From the NCBI GenBank assembly GCA_039720395.1, contig CM077820.1, positions 16,143,161-16,207,160 on the forward strand: a DNA stretch of 64,000 nucleotides. The letters are read 5' to 3'. Shown piece by piece: positions 39,116 through 50,328 of this stretch. The stretch is from Liquidambar formosana (taxonomy: Eukaryota; Streptophyta; Magnoliopsida; Saxifragales; Altingiaceae). The notes under the pieces are model-generated. The model did not search any database and was not told where the DNA came from. It worked only from the letters and a program-made list of their open reading frames with translations. Position 1 is the stretch's first letter, and every line of letters begins with the position of its first letter. Both the position numbers and the translations under genes were made by a program.

Positions 39116-40159
39116 GATCACCAGAATGGGATTTGTGGACTGAATGGGGTTTTGACTTTGATGTTGATTGGAGTGGTTCGGGATGAAAAAGAAAGGTTTG
39201 GGGTGGGGGGGGGGGGGGTTTGCTGGTTTTGAGGTGTTCTTTTTCTTATCATTATATTAAAATTTTAAATTTTTAGATCCTTTTTTTCCCTGGTTTGGAG
39301 GAAATGTGGTCAGAATTAGTTAAGAGGTGCCATGTGATTTATTGATGCATTTCCTGATGTGGACGTTTTTTGAAACTGTTACACCTATGATATTTGTTAG
39401 TGCATGTAGGCTGGTGTTCTGTTTTTGCTTTCATGGTTTCTCCGGTGGGTGTGGATCTTAATCATTTGGTCTGTCTTTAGATGATTATGGCCATTTTGGT
39501 CAATTTTGTGTTTAAAAGCAGGAAAAACGCTTTCAAAATTGCACAAAATAATGCAAATAACCTCTGAATAGAAAGCTGTTACATCTACCATATGTGTCAA
39601 AGGGCTCCGCTAATCTTTTGTGAAATCCCTTCGAGTACCCATTGACTCAAAGAGTGAGTCATATAAGGAAGGTAGCCAGGAATCGGTATTCGCGGCAATC
39701 AGATCTGGCTTGTCATATGGACATTTCTTGCAGACTCCATAGTTTGATGAAGAGCATGATGAGGTTGCTTGGTACAGGTGGTTTTTGATTAGAACCAGCA
39801 ATTGTTGGAAGGAGCTGAAGAATTCCCTACCTAACCCCACCAAATCACAATAACGTATTAACTACCTCGTGTGAACATATTTAGCTTTGGGTATTAAGAA
39901 GCCCAGTTAATTATGTTTGTGTAAGATCGTATAGTGCTCCATATTTAATTTCTAAAATATATATATAAAATGAGTTGGTTACTTGGCATAATAATATATA
40001 ATAATAGATCCCACTACCACTGAAGAAAAATATAATTGGCATAATACAAAGACTGAAGTCTCACATAATAATATATAATAATAGATCCCAAATGCCAATG
40101 TGCCAAGCCAGTCCTAAGTCAAGGTGCCTAAAAGTCTTATACACAGTGAAATTAAGAAA
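39116..40159. other. Region between the convergent MULE genes
   Basis: G-run near 39200, T-rich DNA, and direct repeats of ATAATATATAATAATAGATCCCA near 39990 and 40064. A minus-strand 77-codon frame (39843-39610) has no recognisable similarity. Transcription terminators of both genes must lie here. Confidence 0.5.
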
Positions 40160-40659
40160 CTAATTTCTAAAAATCCACATTAATATTACAATGATTAGTA
40201 GCAAAATTATCAAACGCTTCAACATTAATATTTCTTCGCGTATTGCTTGAATCTGGTTATCGTTTCCAATCTGGTTCTTGTTTCCTTGCGACAATGGTTG
40301 GCTACCAATGTTTTCATATCTTCCCCGCCTACCACTCCAACCTTGTCCGTCACGTCGTCGCCTTTGCAATTCATCCTCCCATACACGAACCCACTGCACA
40401 AATCCATTGCATTCCCCAACCTAATCATAGAAACAATAATGAGTAACAATAATTAATTTCGCATTACAATAATAATGGTTGATAATACTATGATTAACAA
40501 TAATTAGTTTCTCACATTGCATGTCGATGCATAGTAATGTTTACCGAAGTTGTCAATCTTACTATACGCAATCTTGATTTCACATGGCATTCGACGACTG
40601 CAATCACAAAATCTTCGCAAATCTAAACCTGTACTGCATGAGCTTCCTTCGGATGCCAT
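40160..40659 (-). CDS. GRF-type zinc-finger protein with C-terminal membrane tail, 134 aa (MULE gene B)
   Basis: Exon 1 is 40659-40516 (48 codons from ATG, with an in-frame stop directly upstream). Exon 2 is 40420-40160. The intron starts GTGAG and ends TTAG. The product begins MASEGSSCS; residues 18-61 fit a GRF zinc finger (CDCSRRMPCEIKIAYS, then FGKHYYASTC, then CNGFVQW). A basic QRRRRD stretch, a short heptad-like helix (IQAIREEILMLKRL) and a hydrophobic tail (LIILLLIIVILMWIF) end the protein. Small plant proteins of this layout (At4g04775-like) have unknown function. It is read towards the transposase, and its ATG is about 230 bases inside the right TIR. Role in transposition is an inference from position. 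Confidence 0.8.
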
Positions 40660-40668
40660 TCATACACC

Positions 40669-41477
40669 CTATAACCAAAATTCCCTAACAAATTTCCAAC
40701 CATTAATGGAACTAAATATATATATTTTATTGAATGTGAGCATAAATTTATGTTTAAAAATAAGGGAAAAAAAAATTACATAAGGCAGATGATTGGGATT
40801 TCAATAAAATATAAACAGGAGCTAAACTGCACCTACACATATTGTGAGTAGTGGCATCCGAGATACAAATGTTTAACTAGTTCCTCGTACAAACATATTT
40901 AGGGTACAAAAGCCACATACATCTTAATCAAATATGTAATTAATCATGAATCAATTTTCTAATAATTCAATAGGAAAAAATAAGGTTTGGAATTTTGTTA
41001 TAATTCATTTTCTTATAATTTAGAGAATTTTCTTATAATTTTCTGTTTTTTTAGTGATTTAGTGATCCTCTGTTTCGAAATTTAGTGATCCTCTGTTTCG
41101 AATTTATTGTTATAATTCAAAAAAAAAAACAGGACTACTGATGTTGGTTGGCAAATAGTTTCAAAAAAATACTTCTCTTTCAACTTCCCTCCTGACTTTT
41201 ATAAAATTCCATAACATGGGTCATTCTTTTCTTTAAGGAATCTTTTCAGCGGTGAAGTTGCATTAAGTTACTAACTTACTACATAGTAATGTAGTTTAGA
41301 ATCTAAGAAATGAATGGAATGTAAAGCAATTTATTTTTTTTTTGTCATTCAAGTTGCTCATGTATACCCTTAATTTGCTCATAAAATTTCTTGGCAGAAA
41401 CATAAATTTCTTGGAAAAAACATTATTTTTCTTGGCAGAAACATTATCTTGGCAGAAATCGAACATGGAGGACTCAC
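40669..41477 (-). other. Predicted 5' UTR intron of the GRF zinc-finger gene
   Basis: The mirror donor GTGAGT in the right TIR (41477-41472) and an acceptor TTGGTTATAG ending at 40669, nine bases before the ATG. Same arrangement as for the transposase. Motif-based inference. Confidence 0.35.
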
Positions 41478-42213
41478 CGGAGCAGCGGCGGCGAGGTTCG
41501 TGGAGAGCAGCGGCGGCGAGCAGCTTCACGGCAGCGGTGACGGCAGCTTCACGCGTGGCAGCAGTGAGGGTCGCGTGCTGCTGCTAACAGTGAGGAGCAG
41601 CCATGGCCGGCGGTGAGGTGAGGCAGGCTCCGGCGATGAAGGGGTGCTGCTGCATTTGGTGAGATGAGGGGTGCCGGCGGTGAGGGTCAGCTCCGGTGAG
41701 CTGAGGTTCGTAAGCCAGCCACGAGAGAGAGAGGGAGACGTCGTGTGAGTTGAGGCAGGCTCCGGCGATGAGGCAGGCTGCTGCGTGTCCTGCTCCGGCG
41801 GTGAGGGTCGTGTGAGGTGAGGTGGCCAAGAGAGAAAGAAGGAGAGGTCGTGTGTGTGAGGTGAGGTGGCCAAGAGAGAAAGAAGGAGAGGTCGTGTGTG
41901 TGAGGTAAGGCTGCCGGCGATGAAGGGCTCCGGCGATGAAAGGGGTGCTGCTGCGATGAGAGAGAGAGAGAGAGAGAGGGAGAGAGAGTAAGCTTTCAAA
42001 CTTCAAACAGGAGCCCGTCTGAATTGGAAGGAGGGAGACGTGATGAGAGAGAAGAGAGAGGACGAGAGAGGACGCTGACGGATGTGACAGCAGCTGCAGT
42101 TTTGTCTCCAAAGCACCCCAGCCGTTGATTTGCATACACTTTGAACGGATGGCCACGATGACTCACGCTGATATACCAGTATATCAGCTTCAGCCCACCT
42201 GAACGGCACTGTA
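40893..42213 (-). repeat. Right long terminal inverted repeat of the MULE
   Basis: Inverse of 34021-35340 to within a few bases. The match ends abruptly at the inner edge (ACATATTT at 40893-40900). Confidence 0.95.
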
Positions 42214-42475
42214 TATATATATATATATATAGATATTTTTTTTTTCAGAATATTAATTATATTTTTTAAGAGAAAAAGAAAAAATAAACTTATTGTGCAT
42301 AACACAACCATTACTCATAGCACGAATATTTACTAACAAAGCAAGCAGCATTTGATTTTACAAAACACAAATACACATTTTCTGTCTATCTTGGGTAAGC
42401 TTTGTATAATTGTTGCTAGGGTGAAAAAAAAAAAAAAAAAAATGAAGAAGAAAGAAAGAAAGAAAGAAAGAAGAG

Positions 42476-42850
42476 GAAGGCTATTGCTACCACATAAAGT
42501 ACTAAGTCCCCTACTTAGTTTAAAATTTTTAAGGTTTTATGAAAAATATGAAAGGTTTCAATGAAAACTAGTCACGTTGTCTACTAAAAAAAAAATCATT
42601 TTAAATAACTTTGTAGAATAAAATTTTTCCAAAATCAATTGTTTAAGTGGACTTTTTGGCCATTTATAATCTTTGTTTCATTTTTACAAAATGTTGCATA
42701 AAAAATGTTCAAAAACTCCACTTAAATGATAGATTTTTAAAAAAAATTTATTTTACAAAGTTATTTGGAAGGATATTTCTATAGTAGACTAGGTGACTGG
42801 TATTCGTAGAAATATTTTATATCTTTTTAATAAAGATAAACGATTGTAAA
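42476..42850. mobile_element. Hairpin MITE, same family as 54978-55640
   Basis: Opens GGCTATTGCTACCAC and contains AAGGTTTTATGAAAAATATG. The centre (TTTTTGGCCATTTATAATC) separates inverted arms (GATTTTTAAAAAAAATTTATTTT versus AATAAAATTTTTCCAAAATC). No coding capacity. Confidence 0.6.
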
Positions 42851-43675
42851 GCCGACTCACGTTAGCCGAATGTGAGCCGACTATTAACTTTAAATAAAAT
42901 GTTGATTGTGACAATGAAATTTGACTCCAGCATCCATAATGACTTAGTCCAAAGGATATAAAAAAAATAAAATAAAAAATAAAATTTAAAAAGAAGAAAA
43001 ATCCTTTTTCACTTTTTTAAATGGCTAAAGTGCACGGTGACATCAACTGAAGATAAAAACAAAAAAACAAAAAAATAATAATAATAATCAATGCAAGTGT
43101 GCCATCATGGCTTTGCTTTAAACTCTCGCTATAGTTAACAAAAAAGTTGACATCTGACACCTTTAACATATCTTCTAGCATGTACATTGGGGTACTCCCT
43201 TGCTGTTACCTGACACACTTTTTACCTAGTAGCTTTACTTAAGGCTCCACTGTGGATGCTCTCACTGTCCAACTTCATTATTAAGTTTGAAAAAAAGGGG
43301 GAAAGCCTGACAGCACTACCATACTGCCTCTGGTATTGTAGCAGACCCACGGTATTTTAATACCGTCCCTTATCTCTCTCACTTTCCATTATCTCTCTGA
43401 CTCTCTCCCCATCTCTATCTCATTCTCTTTCTTCTCTCATTACAGTGAAGTGTTAACTCTCTCTCTTCTCTAATTCCAGTAGAGTCGAAGTTGTGCTATG
43501 ATTTGCTCATGTTTTGGCTTTATACAAACACATGGCAACAACTGTAAGAGCTTGGTAAAGTCCTCGCATTAGATACTAGTAGCCTTCGGTGATATAATTT
43601 TCTCTTTTATGGCTTACCCATGTGGCCTTTTTCTTCTTCTTCTTCTTCTTTACTTGCTGCAGGTTGGATCAACTT

Positions 43676-43915
43676 GCTTAATAAAGTTAGCTAGGTTTTG
43701 GATAAAGTTAGCTAGATTTTTAGAAAATTAGCTAGGTTTTTGTTAAACTTAGCTGGATTTTTAGAAAAGTTAGCTAGATTTTTGGTAAAGTTAGCTAGTT
43801 TTTTAGAAAAATTAGCTAGGTTTTGGTAAAGTTAGCTAGATTTTTTTGTAAAGTTAGCTAGATTTTGGTAAAGTTAGCTAGTTTTTTTTGGTAAAGTTAA
43901 CTAGGTTTTTCATTG
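43676..43915 (+). repeat. Minisatellite of ~22-base GTTAGCTAGATTTTT units
   Basis: At least ten imperfect tandem copies of AAAGTTAGCTAGATTTTTGG, varying in T-run length and at the AGA/AGG position. Confidence 0.85.
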
Positions 43916-44533
43916 AAAAAAACCTAGGTTTTCTAAGTTAAAATTGAAAATTTTTTTTTGTAAAATAATTTAATTAGGGTCGAATTTGCTGGTTCTTCAC
44001 ACTTTCTTTCTTTCTTTCTTTCATATATATATATATATATATATATATTTCCCCTTTCTAGCTTGAATAAATTACTTGATTTTTATTTAACAGATTTATA
44101 GATTTTCATTTGCGAAAACCCTAGGAAAGAGAATCGATCATGCCGTTGCGAAAACCCTAGGAGAGAGGCACATCCTCGTCAATCGGGTTTTGTTTTTGCA
44201 TTCTGGTCAATCGGGTTTTTAGCAACATTTTTAGTAGCTTTGCAGTTCCCTTTTTGTTAAAAGGTGTTTAGTATATATGTCATTTGGTTGATGTTTTTGT
44301 AGGGAAATAGTGGGCTTATGTAGCAGCCCTCTTTTATAAAACCTTAAAAAAATGTAGATTTAGTGAGTAACTTAGAGGACTTTGCGATGTCAATAGCGTA
44401 GCCCAAAAAATTATAAAAAGAGAAAGGAAAAGATAGGGCTTACCTCATAGGCTTATACAGTAAAACACAAATTCACCTTTTTTGGCTCCGAAACAAGGCC
44501 GTAGAGGCTCGAGACAGAGCATACCCTTCAAAC

Positions 44534-45748
44534 ATGAAGACGGTGCTATCTATCAAGAGAAGACGAACAGCTTCAGTCAATTCAATATCTCACCAAGCAT
44601 CATCTGCCGACGCAATCGCCGGCAACTACGACCTCTTAGCGGAGATCCTTCGTCGCCTGCCAGTTAAATCACTCGTCAAATTCAAATCCGTATCCATACA
44701 CTGGTTCTCTTTCATCTCCAATCCCCACTTCTCTTGCCGCCGATACCGTAACCCTAACCCTAACTCCGTCTCCGGCCTTGTCTTGCACCCATCTTCGTAT
44801 TTCCTCCACCATGATTTCGCTTTTGTTCCGCTCGACGAGAATACGAATCTGGTAACGCACCCTTTCCGTCTCTGTTTTTTTGGTTACGATCCGTCGCATA
44901 CTGCAGTTTTACAATCTTGCAATGGCTTACTGTGTTGTTCCACAATTCGACTTAGTCGGCCTCTTCTTCACCATTATCATGTCTTTAATCCTACTACTGA
45001 GCAATACAATACCCTTCCACTACTCCATGGAGTTGATTTCAGGACTGTTTTTGGTGTTGGCTTAGCCTTTGATCCCTCGAAATCTCCTCACTACAAACTT
45101 GTTTATGTTTGAACTTTCGATTGGTCATTCGATCGTCGTCAGATTGATGTCTATTCATCCGAGACGGGTTCTTGGAGCGTCTCTGCCGCTGATCATGTTG
45201 GTACTATTATTTTTTATATGAGATTCAATGGTGGGGTTTTTTGGAATGGCGCAATTCATTGGATGGGCACTCGTGGGGATTCGATGCCGAAACAGAGCGA
45301 GTTCGAGAAATGCCTCCGCTCCCAATTCCTGATGGGTTGAATGAGAGATGAAGGGTTGGGTACTTTGGGGAGTCTCGAGACCACTTGCATCTTGTTGAGA
45401 TGTACACTTGTTTCACTGGAGAGTTTAACGTTTATGAGATGGAAGGAGACTACTCTGGACAGTTTAACGTTAATAATCTCCAAGCAATTCGGACTGTATT
45501 TCCTGAGGTCACTTGGAGCTATCCTAACCGACAACACTTGGATTGGGATGAATTTGCTATACTTTGTCTTCTTCGTGGAGAAACTGAGGAAGAGTCATGT
45601 CTGGTGGTGCACATTCCTGGTATGGCCATACGTTAGTCTTAAGGATAAGACTTTTAAGAAATTTTGTGATTATGATCGTACTATGGGTTGTTATATACTC
45701 AGTTCGGATGTTGCTTATCAATATATTGAAAGCCTTTCTCGTGTTTGA
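44534..45748 (+). pseudogene. F-box protein copy 4, decayed
   Basis: Encodes an F-box (YDLLAEILRRLPVKSLVKFKSVS) and the FBA motifs FNPTTEQYNTLP, FDPSKSPHYKLVYV and SSETGSWSVSA, to the end AYQYIESLSRV. The ATG used by the other copies is ATA here (SVNSISHQ); an upstream ATG at 44534 is in frame. A TGA at 45110 interrupts the frame, a shift occurs around 45280-45350, and another after MAIR near 45636. The most diverged copy, so probably the oldest split. Its 3' flank (46000-46200) still resembles those of the other copies. Confidence 0.88.
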
Positions 45749-47560
45749 CGTTATTTGGTACAGGAACTGTATATCGTATATTCGACAATTAAAATTTCAA
45801 TTAGTACCCTTTTACTATGTTGGGTTAATCTCTTCGAAGCTTTGTGTTCAATAGTCTTTGCTGGGAATTTTCTAAAAAACTGCTCCCCTGCCCCCGCCCC
45901 TGGGGGCGCGCGGGGAGAGGGGGGGGGGGGGGGGGTGGGCGCCCTGGTGATAATGCGATAAATTTCTCAGTTGTAATCCTCTCATAGGATTTGGGGGAAA
46001 TATAGGCATGCTTGCTAATAGGTCCAAGCATTGCCATAGATGGGAGTCACAGGTACCCGGTTTAGCCAGTGTTTTTGATGTACTATTAGCTTCGATCTGT
46101 GAGATATTTCATTTCTTTTTCAATCAGAATTGGTATGCTGTTTAGATTCTTAAAATGGATATTATTTCTATAATTTATCTACTATGTAGTCATTGCTTAT
46201 TATATAGTAGGGTAAACTCACTCTTGTTGTATGGTTGGGTGAGGTTATCTTTCTGCCCGATTGAGGCTTAATTTTGTTCACCATTTTATTTTATATTTTA
46301 AACTACCCTCGAATGGATCATGCATTTGGACATGTGTACTTGTGAGCCTATCTAGCATAACATTTTTTAATTTTCATAGAAATGACCCAATAAGCTTAAT
46401 CAATTCAGTGAATGGCCAGTGCTTTCTATGGTCATCTTAGTAAAATCTTTTTGTCCTTTCCTAAATTTATTAAATTATTGTAGGAGCCTAGCAGGTGTGA
46501 TGTATTTATGTCTAATTCTTGCTCTTAAATATGCCAATCCTTCTTTGCATTTCCTTTCCTTTAATGGGATTCATTTCATTCTTGGTGGTCAAATGGACCA
46601 GGTAGGTTTGTCGAAATCTAATAAGAAAAATGATACATGGTCTTGCTTATTTCCTTTAAAGTAAAAATGAAAAATGATCTATTTTCCTTAATTACTGGTT
46701 GGGAAATTTCTTTCCTTTTTACCCTTGTTGCGTTGAAAATTTGAGCATGCTAGTTTGGTCATATTCTAGGTTTTGCCTTTCCATCAATTTTACTAGTTTG
46801 GAAAACCAAATGTAAAGCCTAGTAGAGTGAGTTTTATTGTCCTTTAGATGCTTTCCTATAAGGGTAACTGTAATGGCTTGGGCATGCATATCATACTTCT
46901 GCTGCAATCTCCAGTGTCCCTTTAAAACACCTTTGAGGGAGCAGTTTTGTTCCTATTTCTTTTAGGAATAACTTCAACATTAATCGCCTGCTATTAAGAA
47001 ATAGATAAATGATAAAGCTCACTAGCTCAATACTTAAATTTTATTAGAAGTCATCCTCCTTGCAGCTACTTATAAATGAGAGGTGCAACCTCTCCTCTCT
47101 GCACATACAGGACGGTTTCCTGTTCATGTTTTTTAATCAGTCAATGGTTTACTTTGGCTTTGTTCTATACACTTGATGAAAGCCTTCATCGCTAAGTGCA
47201 TAGACAGGGTGCCTTGATTTGATTTTCTATGTACTAGATTATCCTAATTCATGTTCGTTTAGTTGCCTTATCCAGTTTTGTTATATGGTTTTTAATGTTT
47301 AGAAATAATTAGAGGCCTTGAATTTCACAAATACTTCTCATGGTAATATATTATAGCGTCTAGTTTCTCAGCTACTGGAAAATTTTAAACTAACTATAGA
47401 TGATGCTAATTTATTATAGAATTATTTGATGCTCTTTCTTATTGACAGTAAGATCATGTTAGTTTCACTTTTATAGGGTCAGTCTCTACTTTTCCTTCCT
47501 TCTTTTGTAGCATTCAACCGATACTTCATTATTTATTCTATTTCTAACTATATTGTCCTA
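45749..47560. other. Intergenic; F-box 3' flank then unrecognised sequence
   Basis: 46000-46240 resembles the 3' flanks of the other F-box copies. A GC tract lies at 45887-45945. From 46250 on I see no gene or clear repeat. Confidence 0.5.
45887..45945. repeat. GC-rich tract with G-run
   Basis: C-rich half (CTGCCCCCGCCCCTGGGGGC) followed by a long G-run; forms a near-palindrome. Comparable to 11924-11998. Confidence 0.75.
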
Positions 47561-47569
47561 TATGTGATG

Positions 47570-48420
47570 TTGTGGTGCAAAGCCGCCGTGCCCTCCCGAG
47601 CCAGGGGGGAGTTGTTCGACACAACTGGAAAGCGATGTTTATTAATAAAGAGTTACATTTGCATATACTTAGAGATGGGATGAGCAACCCATCTAGGATT
47701 GTATTTTGTAATACCTCTAAAAACAAAAACTAATTGAAAAATGTAGGATGTGATTGTATAATTGATAGGCACAAGTTTGAATTGACAGATTTCTTCACCA
47801 ACTTATTTGCAGCAAAGTGCCCTCTCAGTAATACTAGATAAGTCAGTCCAGGGCATTTGTTGTTGATGATGATTAATATTTTCCATGCTGCGTGTGCTGA
47901 ATATAGACATCATGATGTACGAAAAAGTCTCTATATTAAGACTAGTGATTCCTCGTAATAGGGTTAAAGCTTGATGATTAGCTAGTATCTCAGTCCTACA
48001 ATTTGTTTGAAAATCCATAGGGGGAGTTTCCCAAGCAAATATGTATAGGACCAAAATCTTTTAACCTGGTATGAGCAAGCAATATAGGATTGGATGGATA
48101 AGAAGTCATAACCTTAAACCCAGAGGGTGATGGATAAAAAGATATGATGACTAACCCGAGATTGAGTCCTATAAGATGAGGAAATTGAGTGCAAGCTAGA
48201 AAGATTAGAGTAGAAGTGAGTTTAGATTGAGCATTGGAAAAACAATCATGAATGGAATGAAAAGCAAGGTAGTCAACAAATATATGTTGGCAAGTTTCAC
48301 TTCCGGAACAAAAGGAGCAAGAAGTAGAAGGAACAATAGGCTTAAAATAATTCATCTACTCCCAGGATCCCAATTATGATGGCACCCTAGTAGACCAAAA
48401 TCATGTGCTATAGCCCATCT
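47570..48420 (-). pseudogene. LINE ORF2 C-terminal fragment (zf-RVT and RNase H)
   Basis: The minus strand reads PSTSCSFCSGSETCQHIF (zf-RVT, about 48330-48270), followed downstream by EILANHQALTLLRGITSLNI (RNase H-like, about 47990-47930), with stops between. The order zf-RVT then RNase H is that of plant LINE ORF2. Reverse transcriptase and endonuclease parts are absent. Confidence 0.7.
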
Positions 48421-48648
48421 TTAAAATAAAATAAAATAAAAGAGAGAGAGAGCAATCTTAGCATGAGCAGCAAGCCACTAAATAACTTTGGTTTTAGAAG
48501 TGTAGGTAACTGCAAGATTCGACACCCAAGGAAGAACGGGTGGGCTTGAGGAAAAGAGAATACAGCCTATGATAGGTTGATTTAATGAAGAACGGGCCAT
48601 TAGGAGCTGTGCCCAGATGATCATAGCTGGGCCTAGAAAAGAGAACGA
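48421..48648. other. Short intergenic stretch
   Basis: (AAAAT)n/(GA)n near 48422-48450; no gene. Confidence 0.4.
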
Positions 48649-48657
48649 TAGCAATTA

Positions 48658-48850
48658 GGGAACGGCTATTGCAACCCCCCTAAAGGTTAAGTTGCCCCCC
48701 CAAATTTTTTAATGAGAAGAATGATGCTGCAAAATGACCAAAAAGGGCTTTATGCAACCCACCCCTCCCATTCCACTCTCCGGCAACATTCTCCGCCGAG
48801 CACCCACCCCTCTCCCGCACCTTCCTCCTCTTCCCTCTTCTTCTCTTCTT

Positions 48851-48893
<43 letters not shown>

Positions 48894-49135
48894 CTTCCCA
48901 GAACCCCTCTCCCGCACCCCCCCTCGTCAGCAGCCTTCCCTCCCCGTCGTCGGAAAAAATGGAGGAATACACAGATCTGACCACAAAGGAAAAAAAAAAA
49001 AAATGGAGAAGAAGAGGGAAGAGGAAGAATCTCCCGTTGCCAGCACCCCACCCCACCGGAAAAAATGGAGGTTTTGAGAAAAAACCTCCCTTGCTGGAGA
49101 CACACGGATCTGACCAGTAGCAAAGGGAAAAAAAA

Positions 49136-49167
<32 letters not shown>

Positions 49168-49547
49168 AGAGGAGAAGAAGAGAGAAGAGGAAGAGCCTCC
49201 CGTCGCCGGCACCCTACCCCACCGGAAAAAATGAAGGTTTCGAAAAAAAAACGTCCCCCCACAGATCTGACCAGCAGAGGAAGGAAAGAAAAAAGAAGAA
49301 GAAGAAGAAGAAAGAAGAGGAGAAGGAGAGAGAAGGGGAAGAACCTCCGTCGCCGTCGCTGTCGCCGTTCTCCTGTCGCCGTTTCGTGTGGGGGGGAATG
49401 GGGTGGGTGAAGGGGTGGGTGAGGGTTAGGGTTATTTAGAAGAGGGGTGTTTTAGTCTTTTAAAGGGGTGGGTATATATATATCTGGGGGGTGGGGATAT
49501 CTGGTAGGGGCAACTTAACCCTTTGGGGGGTTGCAATAGCCGTTCCT
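48658..49547. mobile_element. Non-autonomous MULE-like element, 890 bp
   Basis: Inverted ends of ~42 bases: GGGAACGGCTATTGCAACCC and, inverted, AGGAACGGCTATTGCAACCC, both continuing to GGTTAAGTTGCCCC. The flanking 9-mers TAGCAATTA (48649-48657) and TGGTAATTA (49548-49556) match 7 of 9. Inside: a long T-run (48848-48893), then three imperfect ~125-base tandem units, each with CAGATCTGACC and CACCCCACCGGAAAAAATGG-type sequence, and GAAA/GAAGAG runs. The long frames on both strands come from these repeats and are not genes. Confidence 0.78.
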
Positions 49548-49556
49548 TGGTAATTA

Positions 49557-50328
49557 TTTTGAGGGAATTTTAGATTGGTTAGGCTATATGAAATAATTAC
49601 AGTTGAGTGTTATTTTCTACCAACTTCTTAATAAATGACTACTAAGTTAACTAACAATGACTATTGACTCTAATTATTTTCCCTAAGCCCGACCAATCTA
49701 AAATTCCCCCTGCTTTTAATCATAGAGAGACAAATACTACGAAGAAAAAAAATCAATGGATGAAATGTTCAAGGTTCTAGAAACTTGATTTGTGAAATCA
49801 ACAAAACGGGCACGAGAGCAATATTATCTCTAAAAGTAAAAAGACCGATCCATTGATTATCCCAAACACTAATAGACTTCCCATCACCAAGAAGACACTT
49901 GGTATACTGTTCTTCCTTTTGCAGGCTAGAGTGTGGAAATAATTATCAAAGCTATGTAGTTCAAAGAAGGCAAAAATAATTATCAAAGCAATCATAAAGT
50001 TGTGATTAACTTTTAGAGATGAGGCTTTTGACAACTAGATAGTCATTTAAATCGTCAAAACAGGACCAATGAGCCTCAGCTCACTTGGTGTCAGGGTGGG
50101 TTTGGGAAGTCCTAGGGTTCAAGGCTCTCCTTTGTAAACCTCTATCCCTCCAAAAAAAAAATATTTTCTTTTATTTTTTAAAATAAAAGAATAAATATCA
50201 CCAGAGGGATCTGGGCTTAATTGAACTCAGCTAACACAATAAATTATGTAAATCTTCACTTGGACTGTCTCGACCATTGCAAAGGATGAAACATTGGGCT
50301 TTCATGCTTCTTCCATTATTATCCTAAG
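49557..50328. other. Intergenic with SINE-like piece
   Basis: 50010-50050 resembles 9610-9670. Otherwise no gene. Confidence 0.4.
50061..50160 (+). mobile_element. tRNA-derived SINE-like fragment
   Basis: A-box-like CAGCTCACTTGG and, 30 bases on, a B-box-like GGGTTCAAGGCTC, ending in an A-run. These resemble a polymerase III internal promoter (tRNA-type TAGCTCAGTTGG / GGTTCGAnTCC). No target duplication identified. Confidence 0.5.

Larger units (their letters stand above)
34021..42213. mobile_element. 8.2-kb Mutator-like element with 1.32-kb TIRs and two convergent genes
   Basis: Left end TACAGTGCCGTTCAGGTGGG; the right end is its exact inverse. Inverted repeats span 34021-35340 and 40893-42213. 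Between them are a FAR1-type MULE transposase on the plus strand (35742-38009 or a spliced longer form) and a two-exon GRF zinc-finger gene on the minus strand (40659-40160). It sits in an (AT)n tract, so the expected 9-11 bp target duplication cannot be separated from the microsatellite. Long TIRs, intact transposase and near-identical ends make this the best candidate for a potentially autonomous, recently mobile element in the window. Confidence 0.93.
42214..44533. other. Intergenic, repeat-rich; no gene recognised
   Basis: Contains (AT)n at the MULE edge, an A-run and (GAAA)n near 42425-42475, a hairpin MITE and a minisatellite listed separately, a short palindrome GGTATTTTAATACCG near 43350, (CTT)n near 43630, and (CTTT)n(AT)n at 44003-44048. 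CCCTAGGA-GAGA sequence near 44120-44170 is a direct repeat (GCGAAAACCCTAGGA). Confidence 0.5.

Noticed and set aside
39610..39843. 77-aa minus-strand frame within the MULE
   Set aside because: No recognisable domain and no supporting splice or start context; left as unassigned.
48680..49439. Several long frames on both strands
   Set aside because: Caused by T/A/GAAA runs and internal tandem units of a non-autonomous element; poly-Phe and poly-Lys products are not credible.
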